A DNA stretch of 45,698 bases from Mesorhizobium neociceri (GTDB lineage: Bacteria > Pseudomonadota > Alphaproteobacteria > Rhizobiales > Rhizobiaceae): assembly GCF_013520985.1 (NCBI RefSeq), contig NZ_JACDTY010000034.1, positions 1 to 45,698 on the forward strand, read 5' to 3'. A program made the position numbers and the translations under genes. Of the stretch, positions 7,558 to 16,230 are shown one piece after another. Positions within the stretch are counted from its first letter, which is position 1, and each line of letters starts with the position of its first letter. The notes beneath the pieces were generated by a model. That model searched no databases. It was not told where the DNA came from and saw nothing but the letters and a program-made list of their open reading frames with translations.

Positions 7558-7997
7558 AAGGGCATCTCTTTCCGATCCTGCCGGAGCTGTGAGCTGGGTG
7601 TTCAGCCTTTGGCTGCTGAACCCCTGCTCGCCGGCGAGACCGGGGTTGGGAGAGACAAACGAAATCGTCTTGCGGGTTCGGTTCACGCAAGGGCGAACTC
7701 CCGTCGGCCGATCAGGCCGCCCCAACGGAGCCCGTCAGCGAAGCGAACTGGCGTGAGATCGGAAAAATGGTGCCCCTAGCCGGAATCGAACCAGCACTCC
7801 TTGCGGAACTCGATTTTGAGAGGCCGGATATGCCTTATCCTAACTCTATCCGGCGGTATCCAATTGTACGGTAACCGATTGTAGACACTAGCTTTTTCGG
7901 CTCGTCCAATCATCCATACCTAACCGGATACACGCCACGGTTTGATTTCTGGCTGCACCTATTCTGCACCTGAAATCGACCTCAACGGAGGTTAGGA
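7558..7997. other. Intergenic region with attachment copy 2 and integrase leader
   Basis: This 440-base gap holds a hairpin (GTTCAGC at 7600-7606 with GCTGAAC at 7615-7621), the tRNA-Leu att copy at 7768-7820, and the paired CTGCACCT repeats (7953-7960, 7964-7971) just before the integrase. I see no further coding region in it. Confidence 0.5.
7768..7820 (-). repeat. Attachment-site copy 2: 3' half of tRNA-Leu(CAA)
   Basis: On the minus strand the sequence starts at the anticodon loop CTCAAAA and runs through variable arm, T-arm (GCTGGTTCGATTCCGGC) and acceptor to ACCA. The T-arm pairs perfectly and the acceptor strand reads TAGGGGC, so this copy is less decayed than the one at 5960-6015. 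No 5' half (a matching GCCCCTA start) lies to its right within the region, so it is an att remnant rather than a gene. The shared core begins exactly in the anticodon loop, a usual crossover position for tyrosine integrases. The intact tRNA-Leu gene would be expected to the right, beyond what I can identify here. Confidence 0.75.
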
Positions 7998-9422
7998 ATG
8001 CCCAAAATCAAGCTCACCAAGACGGTCGTCGATGCAGCGACGGCCGATCGGGAACCCTACGAACTTCGCGACACAGTCATACCTGGGTTCCTGCTAAAGG
8101 TCACCCCGACGGGGCGCAAGGTATTCATGGTGGCCTACGTCGCCGCCAACGGCCAGCGGCGAAAGCCCGCCATCGGGCGCTTCGGCGAAATCACCGTGGA
8201 GCAGGCTAGGACGATCGCCCAAGACTGGCTCGCCGACGTCCGCAAAGGCAACGACCCAAGCGCCGAACGCAGCACCACTCGAAAGGCATCAACCGTCAAG
8301 GAACTCTTCGACCGGTTTATCGACGACTATTCGGAAAGCCGAAACAAGCCGTCGACCGTCAAATCCAACCGGGGCTACGGGAAGCTGTATATCGTGCCGC
8401 ATCTCGGCCAGATGAAGGTGCCCGACGTCACGCGGGCCGACATCGCGAACCTCATGAAGAAGATGTCGAGGACCCCGACAAACGCGAACCGTGTTCTGGC
8501 TGCGGTGAGTAAGATGTTCAACATGGCCGAGGTTTGGGGAATGCGGCCCGACGGATCCAACCCGTGCCGCCACATTCCGAAGTTTCCGGAACGGGGAGAG
8601 ACCCGGCTGATCACCGATACGGAGTTGAAGCGGCTCTACGCCTACCTCGACACAGCCGAGATGGAGGGACTGGAACATCCCTTCATCCTCCTCGCTATCC
8701 GGCTCCAGTTCGAATTTGCCGCGCGGATGTCGGAGATCCGGCAACTCGAATGGACTTGGGTTGATCTCGACAACCGTCGCATCGAATGGCCCGACAGCAA
8801 GACCGGCGGCATGTCCAAGCCGATGAGTGCGGAGGCGGTCCGGCTGTTCGAGACGGCCCCGCGGTTCGAGGCCTCGCCCTTCGTCTGCCCGTCAATCTTC
8901 GATCCAAACCTCCCGATGTCGAAGCACACCTACTATCACGGCTGGAAGCGCATTCTTGAGCGGGCCGGCCTGCCGCACATCGGCACGCACGGCATCCGAC
9001 ACCGCTCGGCAACCGACATCGCCAATTCCGGCGTGCCGGTGAAGGTCGGCATGGCGCTCACCGCGCATAAGACCGTCACCATGTTCATGCGCTACGTCCA
9101 CACCGAGGATGACCCAATAAGGGCGGCCGCCGAGGCCGTGGCGCAGAGGCGTCTGACCCTGATCGGTGGTGCGCCAGCAGTCCCAGCCCCAACGCTCATT
9201 CCCGAGCCAATCGTCGCGCCCCCCACCATCGCCCCCGAGCCCGCTGAAGCGCTAACCCAGGCGGCAGATCAGAGGCCGCTTGGTCTTGTCGACGGCAAAT
9301 ACTCCTCACGCACCAAGCTCGGAAATTACAGGCCGTTCCGCCACCGTAGCGGCCAGAACCGGGCAGTGCCTCCCGGGACCAGGCGCGCAGACGGTGAGCA
9401 GGAGTCCTCCGATGTCCAATAA
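7998..9422 (+). CDS. Tyrosine-type site-specific integrase with DUF4102 N-terminus
   Basis: 474 residues. Residues 1-90 form the arm-binding DUF4102-type domain common in P4-like island integrases (ELRDTVIPGFLLKVTPTGRK, then QRRKPAIGRFGEITVEQAR). Residues about 95-190 are the SAM-like core-binding domain and 200-375 the catalytic domain. Catalytic residues are visible: Arg243 in AARMSEIRQLEW, His331 and Arg334 in THGIRHRSATDIANSG, His357 in LTAHKT and the nucleophile Tyr366 in FMRYVHTEDD. A Pro-rich tail follows (about 390-440). The ATG at 7998 follows GGAG and GGTTAGGA. It sits 178 bases from tRNA-Leu att copy 2, so it very likely integrates into the tRNA-Leu anticodon loop. All key residues are present, so it may be active. 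Confidence 0.9.
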   Translation: MPKIKLTKTVVDAATADREPYELRDTVIPGFLLKVTPTGRKVFMVAYVAANGQRRKPAIGRFGEITVEQARTIAQDWLADVRKGNDPSAERSTTRKASTVKELFDRFIDDYSESRNKPSTVKSNRGYGKLYIVPHLGQMKVPDVTRADIANLMKKMSRTPTNANRVLAAVSKMFNMAEVWGMRPDGSNPCRHIPKFPERGETRLITDTELKRLYAYLDTAEMEGLEHPFILLAIRLQFEFAARMSEIRQLEWTWVDLDNRRIEWPDSKTGGMSKPMSAEAVRLFETAPRFEASPFVCPSIFDPNLPMSKHTYYHGWKRILERAGLPHIGTHGIRHRSATDIANSGVPVKVGMALTAHKTVTMFMRYVHTEDDPIRAAAEAVAQRRLTLIGGAPAVPAPTLIPEPIVAPPTIAPEPAEALTQAADQRPLGLVDGKYSSRTKLGNYRPFRHRSGQNRAVPPGTRRADGEQESSDVQ

Positions 9423-9510
9423 GCCGACACAGCAGCGCTGGCCGGCGCCGGACATCCTCTGTCGCGCGAAATTCGTGGATGATGCAGGATCGATCCTTTG
9501 CAAACGCTAA
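9412..9510 (+). CDS. Possible 32-residue small protein overlapping the integrase end
   Basis: An ATG at 9412, preceded by GCAGGAG, opens a short frame (MSNKPTQQRWPAPDILCRAK...) that overlaps the last 11 bases of the integrase gene and ends at TAA 9508-9510. The overlap and ribosome site resemble translational coupling, but it is short and matches nothing I know. It could be chance or a truncated helper gene. Confidence 0.2.
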   Translation: MSNKPTQQRWPAPDILCRAKFVDDAGSILCKR

Positions 9511-10081
9511 GCGGCTGCGGCTCCATCCTCCCATCTTGATCCAATAAGCATCTGATAAATATGACTATATTATCCATCTTGGTTGTGATTCACAGCGATC
9601 CCGCTCGACACCCCACGGTCATTGTGGATCACGACCGGTCACGCTTGGATCTAATTTCCACATGAAATCGGAAATTCGTGAGTTTCATTTTGGTCCGCCC
9701 AACCTCCGGGCAACGGATGATAGGAAATGTTGCAGTTGTCCGGCGAGGACGTCGTTCGAGACAAGACACGCGCCCTTCCCTGTCCCACAATGCAGCGCAA
9801 AGCCGATCGCCAAAACGCCAGGCTCAACTCGCCTGCGATCGGGATGACTGAAATGGGCCGGAAGCTGACGGACTGGTTTTAGGTCAAGGTGCGAAGAAGC
9901 GGGCACTCCGCCTACGACCCCATCTCGGACGTAATCCCTATCTGCAATAGCTCCGAAAGCCGACGCTCAGGTGCATCACCAAAGCGGCCGCGCTGCGTCA
10001 CAAACGGACGGTGCAGGTCACCAAACTTGACGCTGGGCTGGCCAAAGCCGACACTGAGCAGAGAAAAAGAGGAGCACCTCT
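9511..10081. other. 571-base gap with no recognisable gene
   Basis: No coding region, RNA gene or insertion-sequence end could be recognised. Composition between 9540 and 9700 is more AT-rich than the flanks, then returns to the local average. The ribosome site of the next gene (AAGAGGAG, 10067-10074) is at its right end. Confidence 0.4.
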
Positions 10082-13000
10082 GTGGGAGGGCCAGACTCCG
10101 ACTCAGAGATGACGATCAGCTCGCTCCGATCCGAGTTGACGGCGGCGCGCGAAGAAAATCAGGTACGCACCGCGGAGATCGCCAATCTCCTTGAGCAGCA
10201 GAATGCGACGAGTGCGATCCTTAGGGTGATCGCCGCATCGCCGACCGACATCCAACCCGTCCTGCAGGTCGTGGCGGAGAGTGCTGCGCGCTTTTGCGAC
10301 ACCTACGACGCCGGCATTTTCCTAGCACGAGACGGGACACTTTTCCCCAAAGCGCACTACGGCCCCATCGCCTTCGACTTCGAACCGATGCCGGTCGCAC
10401 GCGATTGGGTCTGCGGTCGCGCCTTCGCCGACTGCAAGACTGTGCATGTCAACGACATAGCGGTAGCAGGTGCGGAGTTTCCTGTCAGCCAAACACTTGC
10501 CGAAAGGCTTGGCCACCGCACGATGCTCGCAACACCTCTCATGCGTGACACCGAGGCGATCGGCGCGCTCGTCATCAGGCGCATCGAGGTCAAGCCTTTC
10601 AGCGAGAAGCAGATCAAGCTGCTGAAGATCTTCGCCGACCAAGCGGTGATCGCCATCGAGAATGTCCGCCTGTTCGACGAGGTGCAGGCGCGTACACGCG
10701 ACCTCGGCGAGGCGTTGGAGCAGCAGACCGCGACCGCCGATGTGCTCAAGGCAATCAGCCGGTCGGCCTTCGATCTCCAACCGGTACTGCAGACGCTGGT
10801 CGACTCGGCAATACGCCTGGCCGGGGCGGACATGGGCGCAATCACGTTGCGCGTTGGCGATACATTGCGGTTCATGGCAGGCGGCGGGCAGGCTGCTGAG
10901 CTGCATGCATACGAACGAGCCAACCCACATGTCGTGGGACGAGGGACGTTCCAGGGCCGCGCCGCGCTGGAGGGATTGACGATCCACGTGGCGGACGCGC
11001 TTGAAGACCCGGAATACGAAAGGCCGGAAGCGGCAATCATGGGCAGTTTCCGCGGAGTACTTTCTGTTCCGCTGAAGCGGGGTCAGGAGACCATCGGCGT
11101 ATTCGGCATGGCGCGGCGGGCGATCGGGCTATTTTCGCCGCGTCAAGTCGAATTGGTCGAGAGCTTCGCCGACCAGGCAGTGATCGCCATCGAGAATGTG
11201 CGCCTGTTCGACGAGGTGCAGGCGCGCAACCGTGAGGTGACGGAAGCGCTGGAACAGCAGACCGCGACGGCCGAAGTGTTGAAGACGATCAGCAGTTCGG
11301 CGTTCGATCTCGATTCCGTGCTGCATACGCTTGTGAAGTCCGCGTCCGACCTCTGTCATTCCGGGATGGGCTACATCTATCTGCGCCAGGGCGACGTGTT
11401 GCAGCCGACGGTACAGATCGGATGGAGCCAAGAATTCCAGGACCACATGAACAACCTCCCGGTCACGCCGGGCCGGGGCAGCATCGCCGCCCGCGTTGCC
11501 CAGAACGGGTCCGTGGAGCAGATTGCCGACGTTCTAGACGATCCGGAATACACCAACATCGAAGGCCAGCGGCTCGGCGGCTTCCGCACCCTGCTGGGCG
11601 TTCCGCTGATGCGTGACGGCGCCGTGACCGGCGTGTTCGTCCTCGCACGCTCGTCGGTCTCGCCGTTCAGTACGCGCGAAATCGAACTGGTGCAGACATT
11701 TTCGGATCAGGCGGTCATCGCTATCGAGAACGTCCGGCTGTTCGAAGAGGTCGAAACCCGCAACCGCGACCTAGCCGAGTCGCTGGAACAGCAGATGGCC
11801 ACCGGCGAGATATTGCGCGCGATCTCCAGATCCCCGACTGATGCGCAGCCAGTCTTCGATACGATCGCCCAGAGCGCTGCCAAGCTCTGCGGGGCGCAAT
11901 TCTGCTTTGTCGACCGGTTCGATGGAACGCTCCTGCACTTCATGGCCCATTACGGGGTGCCGCCCGAAGCAATCGAGACGATCAATTGGAGCTTCCCAAT
12001 GGCACCAGGACGTGGCAGCGCCGCAGCGCGGGCGGTGAGCAGCGGCGCCGTTGTGCAAATCCCCGACATACAGGCCGATCCGGATTATCAGGCCGATCCG
12101 GATCATAAGATGGGCGCGCTTGCCGATTTCTTGCATTCGCGAAGCACCGTCGCGGTGCCGATGCTCAAGGATGGCGTTCCGATCGGCGTGATCACGGTCG
12201 ACCGGCTTGAAGCCGGCAATTTTCCCGATCGGCAGGTCGAACTGCTCAAGACCTTCGCCGACCAGGCGGTCATAGCCATCGAGAACGTCCGGCTGTTCGA
12301 AGAGGTCGAGTCGCGTGGCCGTGACCTGACCGACGCGCTAGAGAAGCAGACAGCGACCGGCGCAATATTGCAAGTGATCGCCGGGTCTCCTACGGACATT
12401 CATCCTGTGCTGGACGCCGTCGCTGAAAGTGCCGCTCGGCTCTGCGACGCCTATGACGCAACGATCTATCTGCTGCGCTCCGACAGGCTGGCTGTGGGAG
12501 CGCATCACGGACCGATTCCGATCGACGGCACTGGCTTGCCGGTCGCGCGCGACATCGTTACCGGCCGCGCCGTATTGGACCGGGTGCCGGTCCACGTTCA
12601 CGACTTGACCATCGCTGGAGAGGAGTTTGCAACTGGCCGAATGATGGCTCAACGTCTTGGTTTTCGCGCGATTCTCGCCACTCCGCTGTTGCAGGAAGGA
12701 AAAGCAATCGGAGCGCTTATGATCCGGCGCATCGAGGCGCGGCCCTTTAGCGACAGCCAAATTGGCCTTCTCAAAACTTTCGCCAACCAGGCCGTCATCG
12801 CAATCGGCAATGTGCGGCTCTTCGAAGAGGTGCAGGCGCGCACCGCCGAGCTTGGCGAAGCATTACAGCAGCAGACCGCGACCGCGGATGTGCTCAAGGT
12901 CATAAGCCGCTCCGCATTCGACCTGCAGAGCGTCCTGCAGACACTTATCGATTCTGCTGTGAGGCTCTGCGGTGCGAAAACGTCTGGCATCTTTATGCGG

Positions 13001-15844
13001 GACGGCGACGTCTTCCGGCTTGCGGCAGGCTACGACCAAACCCCGGAGTATCGCGCGTATGAAGAGGCGAATCCGAGTCCGATCAGCCGACAATCCTGGG
13101 TCGGCCGAACAGCACTCGACAAGGCAGTCGTCCATATTCCGGATGTTACCAAGGACACCGAACATGGCCTTCCCGAAGCTCCGCGACTCGGAGGGTATTC
13201 GGCTGTGCTCTGTGTACCGCTCATGCGCGAAGGATCGGTAATTGGCGTCTTCGCAATGACGCGACCCAAACCCGGGCCCTTCACCGATAGCCAGATCGAA
13301 CTTGTCCAGACCTTTGCCGATCAGGCGGTGATCGCCATCGAGAATGTGCGCCTGTTTGATGAGGTACAGGCACGCACGGCGGAACTGAGCGAGTCACTGC
13401 AGCAGCAGACCGCGACCGCGGATGTGCTGAAGGCGATCAGCCGGTCGGCGTTCGACCTGCAGACCGTGCTCGATACGCTGACGGAATCGGCAGTCCTGCT
13501 GTGTCGCGCGGACAAGGGCTGCCTCGAACGAATCATCGACGGCAGGTTCGAGTATGCCGCCATCACTGGCTTTCCTACGGGGTTCAGGGAGTATGGCGAG
13601 GCCAACCAGACCGAACCCGGGCGAGGATCGGCAGTCGGACGTGCCGCCGAGGAGCGGCGCGTTATCCAAATCAAAGACGTCACAGTGGATCCGGAATATA
13701 CGCATTCCGCGATAGCTGCCGTCGGCGGTATGCGGACCGTGCTGGCTGTACCGCTGCTGCGAGAAGGCGAATTGCTCGGCATCTTTGCCATGATCCGCAC
13801 CGAGGTGCGGCCCTTCAGCGAGAGGGAAATTGAACTGGTCAATACCTTCGCCGACCAGGCCGTGATCGCCATCGAGAATGTGCGCCTGTTTGAAGAGGTA
13901 CAGGCACGCACGGCGGAATTGAGCGAGTCACTGCAGCAGCAAACGGCGACTGCGGATGTGCTGAAGGCGATCAGCCGTTCCACATTCGACCTGCAGCCGG
14001 TTCTCGACACGCTGGTGGATTCGGCTGCAAAGCTCTGCGATGCCAGCCAATGCGTGATTTACTTGCGGGAGGGCGACATGCTGCGTGCTGGCGCTACTGT
14101 CGGTGCCAACCCGCAAGAAGCGAGTATCATCAGGAACCAGCTTCTTGCGTTCGATCGCAAGACCATCTCGGGTCGGGTCGCACTTTCGGGTCGCGTTCAG
14201 AACAACCCGGATGTGCTGTCCGATCCTGAATACGATTTCCCGACCCTGGACGAACACGGCACGGTCCGCGCAGCGCTCGGCGTGCCATTGCTCAGGGATG
14301 GGAAGGTAGACGGAGTGTTCTTCATCGGCCGCACTGAGGCCGGCCTGTTCACGGAACGACAGAGTGAGCTCGTGCAGACCTTTGCCGACCAAGCGGTGAT
14401 CGCCATCGAAAATGTCCGCTTGTTCGACGAGGTACAGGCCCGCACGGCGGAATTGAGCGAGTCGCTGCAGCAGCAGACGGCGACGGCCGACGTGCTGAAG
14501 GCGATCAGCCGCTCTACGTTCGACCTGCAGCCGGTTCTCGACACGCTGGTGGAATCAGCGGCCAAGCTGTGCGACGCGGACACGAGCGTCATCTTCAAGC
14601 GCGACGGCGATCTCTACCGGTGGTCGGCCGAGTACGGCAATTTGCCTGAAGCCGCGGTTTTCGCCAAAGCCAATCCCTTCGCCGCCAGTCGCGACAGCGT
14701 CACCGGACGGGTGGCCCTCGAAGCCCGCGCCGTCCACGTTTCGGACGTGCTCGCCGACCCGGACTACGGGGCAACGCAGCTTCAGAAGCTCGGCGGCTAC
14801 CGGACCATTCTATGCGTTCCGATCTTGCGCGAAGGCGCGCCGGTCGGCGTGTTCGCGCTGACGCGGTCACAGGTGCGGGACTTCACGCCGAGGCAGATCG
14901 AGCTCGTCGAGACGTTTGCCGACCAGTCCGGCATAGCGATCGAGAACGTTCGGCTGTTCGACGAGGTGCAGGCGCGTACCCGCGAATTGTCACGCTCGCT
15001 CGAAGATCTGAGGACCGCGCAGGACCGCCTCGTGCAAACGGAGAAGCTCGCCTCACTCGGCCAGTTGACCGCCGGTATCGCCCACGAGATCAAGAACCCG
15101 CTCAACTTCGTCAACAATTTCTCAGCGCTCTCCGGCGAACTCATCGATGATTTGAGCAGTGTGCTGGCCGGGGCGCCTTTGGAGGCATCCGTGCGCGAAG
15201 AGGTCGCCGAGCTGACAGGCATGCTCAAGAGCAATCTCGACAAGGTGGTCCAGCACGGCAAGCGGGCCGATTCCATCGTCAGGAACATGCTGCTGCATTC
15301 GCGCGCGGGTTCAGGAGAGCATCGTCCGATCGACATCAATGCCGTCGTGGAGGAGAGCCTGAACCTTGCCTATCACGGGGCGCGCGCCGAAAAGCCAGGA
15401 TTCAACATCACGCTGGCGCGGAACTTCGACCCGCAGGCGGGGGATGTCGATCTCTACCCGCAGGAGATCACGCGGGTGCTTCTCAACCTCATCTCCAACG
15501 GCTTTTATGCAACGGGCAAGCGGAGCGCCGCGGCGAATGGCGCGGGCTATGAGCCGACGCTCTCCGTCACCACCAGGAGTCTCGGCGACCGTGTCGAAAT
15601 CAGGATCCGCGACAACGGCACGGGCATTCCGCCGGAGGTGAAGGAGAAGATGTTCAATCCATTCTTCACGACCAAGCCAGCCGGCGAGGGCACCGGGCTC
15701 GGGCTGTCGCTCAGCCACGACATCGTCGTCAAACAGCATGCCGGCACGATCGACGTCGACAGCCAGCCAGGCGAGTTCACCGAGTTCCGGATTGTGCTGC
15801 CGCGCGCGGAGGCCTCGCTCGCAAAATCGGCAGGTGAAGCATGA
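10082..15844 (+). CDS. Giant soluble histidine kinase with nine tandem GAF domains
   Basis: 1,920 residues, no membrane segments. Nine GAF units of about 180 residues follow each other. Each is introduced by a helical linker such as EALEQQTATADVLKAISRS and closed by FADQAVIAIENVRLFDEVQAR. Units start near residues 42, 218, 395, 572, 757, 932, 1109, 1289 and 1467. GAF1 and GAF5 are alike (SPTDI, CDTYDA/CDAYDA), while 2, 3 and 6-9 form another set. The kinase core follows: HisKA with phosphoacceptor His1668 in GIAHEIKNPLNF, and an HATPase with Asn1802/Asn1806 in NLISNGFYA, DNGTGI, FNPFFTTK and GEGTGLGLS. GAF domains bind small ligands or cofactors, so this may integrate several cytosolic signals; ligands are unknown. 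The GTG at 10082 has AAGAGGAG seven bases upstream; ATG 10109 is the alternative. The stop overlaps the next start (ATGA). Confidence 0.9.
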   Translation: MGGPDSDSEMTISSLRSELTAAREENQVRTAEIANLLEQQNATSAILRVIAASPTDIQPVLQVVAESAARFCDTYDAGIFLARDGTLFPKAHYGPIAFDFEPMPVARDWVCGRAFADCKTVHVNDIAVAGAEFPVSQTLAERLGHRTMLATPLMRDTEAIGALVIRRIEVKPFSEKQIKLLKIFADQAVIAIENVRLFDEVQARTRDLGEALEQQTATADVLKAISRSAFDLQPVLQTLVDSAIRLAGADMGAITLRVGDTLRFMAGGGQAAELHAYERANPHVVGRGTFQGRAALEGLTIHVADALEDPEYERPEAAIMGSFRGVLSVPLKRGQETIGVFGMARRAIGLFSPRQVELVESFADQAVIAIENVRLFDEVQARNREVTEALEQQTATAEVLKTISSSAFDLDSVLHTLVKSASDLCHSGMGYIYLRQGDVLQPTVQIGWSQEFQDHMNNLPVTPGRGSIAARVAQNGSVEQIADVLDDPEYTNIEGQRLGGFRTLLGVPLMRDGAVTGVFVLARSSVSPFSTREIELVQTFSDQAVIAIENVRLFEEVETRNRDLAESLEQQMATGEILRAISRSPTDAQPVFDTIAQSAAKLCGAQFCFVDRFDGTLLHFMAHYGVPPEAIETINWSFPMAPGRGSAAARAVSSGAVVQIPDIQADPDYQADPDHKMGALADFLHSRSTVAVPMLKDGVPIGVITVDRLEAGNFPDRQVELLKTFADQAVIAIENVRLFEEVESRGRDLTDALEKQTATGAILQVIAGSPTDIHPVLDAVAESAARLCDAYDATIYLLRSDRLAVGAHHGPIPIDGTGLPVARDIVTGRAVLDRVPVHVHDLTIAGEEFATGRMMAQRLGFRAILATPLLQEGKAIGALMIRRIEARPFSDSQIGLLKTFANQAVIAIGNVRLFEEVQARTAELGEALQQQTATADVLKVISRSAFDLQSVLQTLIDSAVRLCGAKTSGIFMRDGDVFRLAAGYDQTPEYRAYEEANPSPISRQSWVGRTALDKAVVHIPDVTKDTEHGLPEAPRLGGYSAVLCVPLMREGSVIGVFAMTRPKPGPFTDSQIELVQTFADQAVIAIENVRLFDEVQARTAELSESLQQQTATADVLKAISRSAFDLQTVLDTLTESAVLLCRADKGCLERIIDGRFEYAAITGFPTGFREYGEANQTEPGRGSAVGRAAEERRVIQIKDVTVDPEYTHSAIAAVGGMRTVLAVPLLREGELLGIFAMIRTEVRPFSEREIELVNTFADQAVIAIENVRLFEEVQARTAELSESLQQQTATADVLKAISRSTFDLQPVLDTLVDSAAKLCDASQCVIYLREGDMLRAGATVGANPQEASIIRNQLLAFDRKTISGRVALSGRVQNNPDVLSDPEYDFPTLDEHGTVRAALGVPLLRDGKVDGVFFIGRTEAGLFTERQSELVQTFADQAVIAIENVRLFDEVQARTAELSESLQQQTATADVLKAISRSTFDLQPVLDTLVESAAKLCDADTSVIFKRDGDLYRWSAEYGNLPEAAVFAKANPFAASRDSVTGRVALEARAVHVSDVLADPDYGATQLQKLGGYRTILCVPILREGAPVGVFALTRSQVRDFTPRQIELVETFADQSGIAIENVRLFDEVQARTRELSRSLEDLRTAQDRLVQTEKLASLGQLTAGIAHEIKNPLNFVNNFSALSGELIDDLSSVLAGAPLEASVREEVAELTGMLKSNLDKVVQHGKRADSIVRNMLLHSRAGSGEHRPIDINAVVEESLNLAYHGARAEKPGFNITLARNFDPQAGDVDLYPQEITRVLLNLISNGFYATGKRSAAANGAGYEPTLSVTTRSLGDRVEIRIRDNGTGIPPEVKEKMFNPFFTTKPAGEGTGLGLSLSHDIVVKQHAGTIDVDSQPGEFTEFRIVLPRAEASLAKSAGEA

Positions 15845-16230
15845 GCCTCCTCATCCTGGTCGTCGACGACGAGCCCGACGTCGGGCCGTTATTTCGCCAG
15901 CAGTTCCGCCGCGACATCCGAGCCAGCCGCTTCACCATGGAGTTCGCGCAATCGGCGGTCGATGCGTTGGAGCAGATCGACCACGCCGAAGGGGTGACAC
16001 TGATCCTGGTTCTGTCCGACATCAACATGCCCGGCATGAGCGGGCTCGAGCTGCTGCCGAAGATCAAGGTGCTGCGGCCCGACGTCCCGGTCATCATGAT
16101 CACCGCCTATGGCGACGCCGAAACCAAGAGCAAGGCGTTGGAGAACGGTGCCGAAGCGCTGCTGACCAAGCCGATCGACTTTTCGGCGCTCAGGCAACAG
16201 ATCGAAACCCGGCTGGGAATGGTGGGGTGA
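15841..16230 (+). CDS. Single-domain response regulator (receiver only)
   Basis: 129 residues made of one CheY-like receiver. Acidic residues are in VVDDEP (Asp9, Asp10), the phosphoacceptor is Asp60 in LSDINMPGMSG, the switch Thr88 is in MITAYGD and the conserved Lys110 is in TKPIDF. It has no output domain, so it probably shuttles phosphate or works by protein contact. Its start overlaps the kinase stop by four bases (ATGA) and its stop overlaps the next start by two bases (GTGA), so kinase, regulator and cyclase are translationally coupled and very likely form one pathway. Confidence 0.92.
   Translation: MSLLILVVDDEPDVGPLFRQQFRRDIRASRFTMEFAQSAVDALEQIDHAEGVTLILVLSDINMPGMSGLELLPKIKVLRPDVPVIMITAYGDAETKSKALENGAEALLTKPIDFSALRQQIETRLGMVG

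Larger units (their letters stand above)
5960..7820. mobile_element. Small att-bounded segment carrying a HEPN-type gene
   Basis: The segment is bounded by two direct repeats of a tRNA-Leu 3' half, 1,808 bases apart, and carries a single clear gene (6250-7557). It has no integrase of its own. A pair of 8-base direct repeats (TGTGTAAG at 6074 and 6085, 11 bases apart) lies beside the left copy, the spacing expected for integrase arm-binding sites. A similar pair (CTGCACCT at 7953 and 7964) lies beside the right copy, before the integrase. I infer tandem occupation of one tRNA-Leu site by two elements, the left one having lost its integrase. The interpretation is an inference; the repeats are directly visible. 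Confidence 0.55.

Noticed and set aside
10357..14598. Several minus-strand open frames opposite the GAF kinase
   Set aside because: They repeat the same shadow words at each GAF unit, following the plus-strand repeat, and have no independent ribosome sites or domains.
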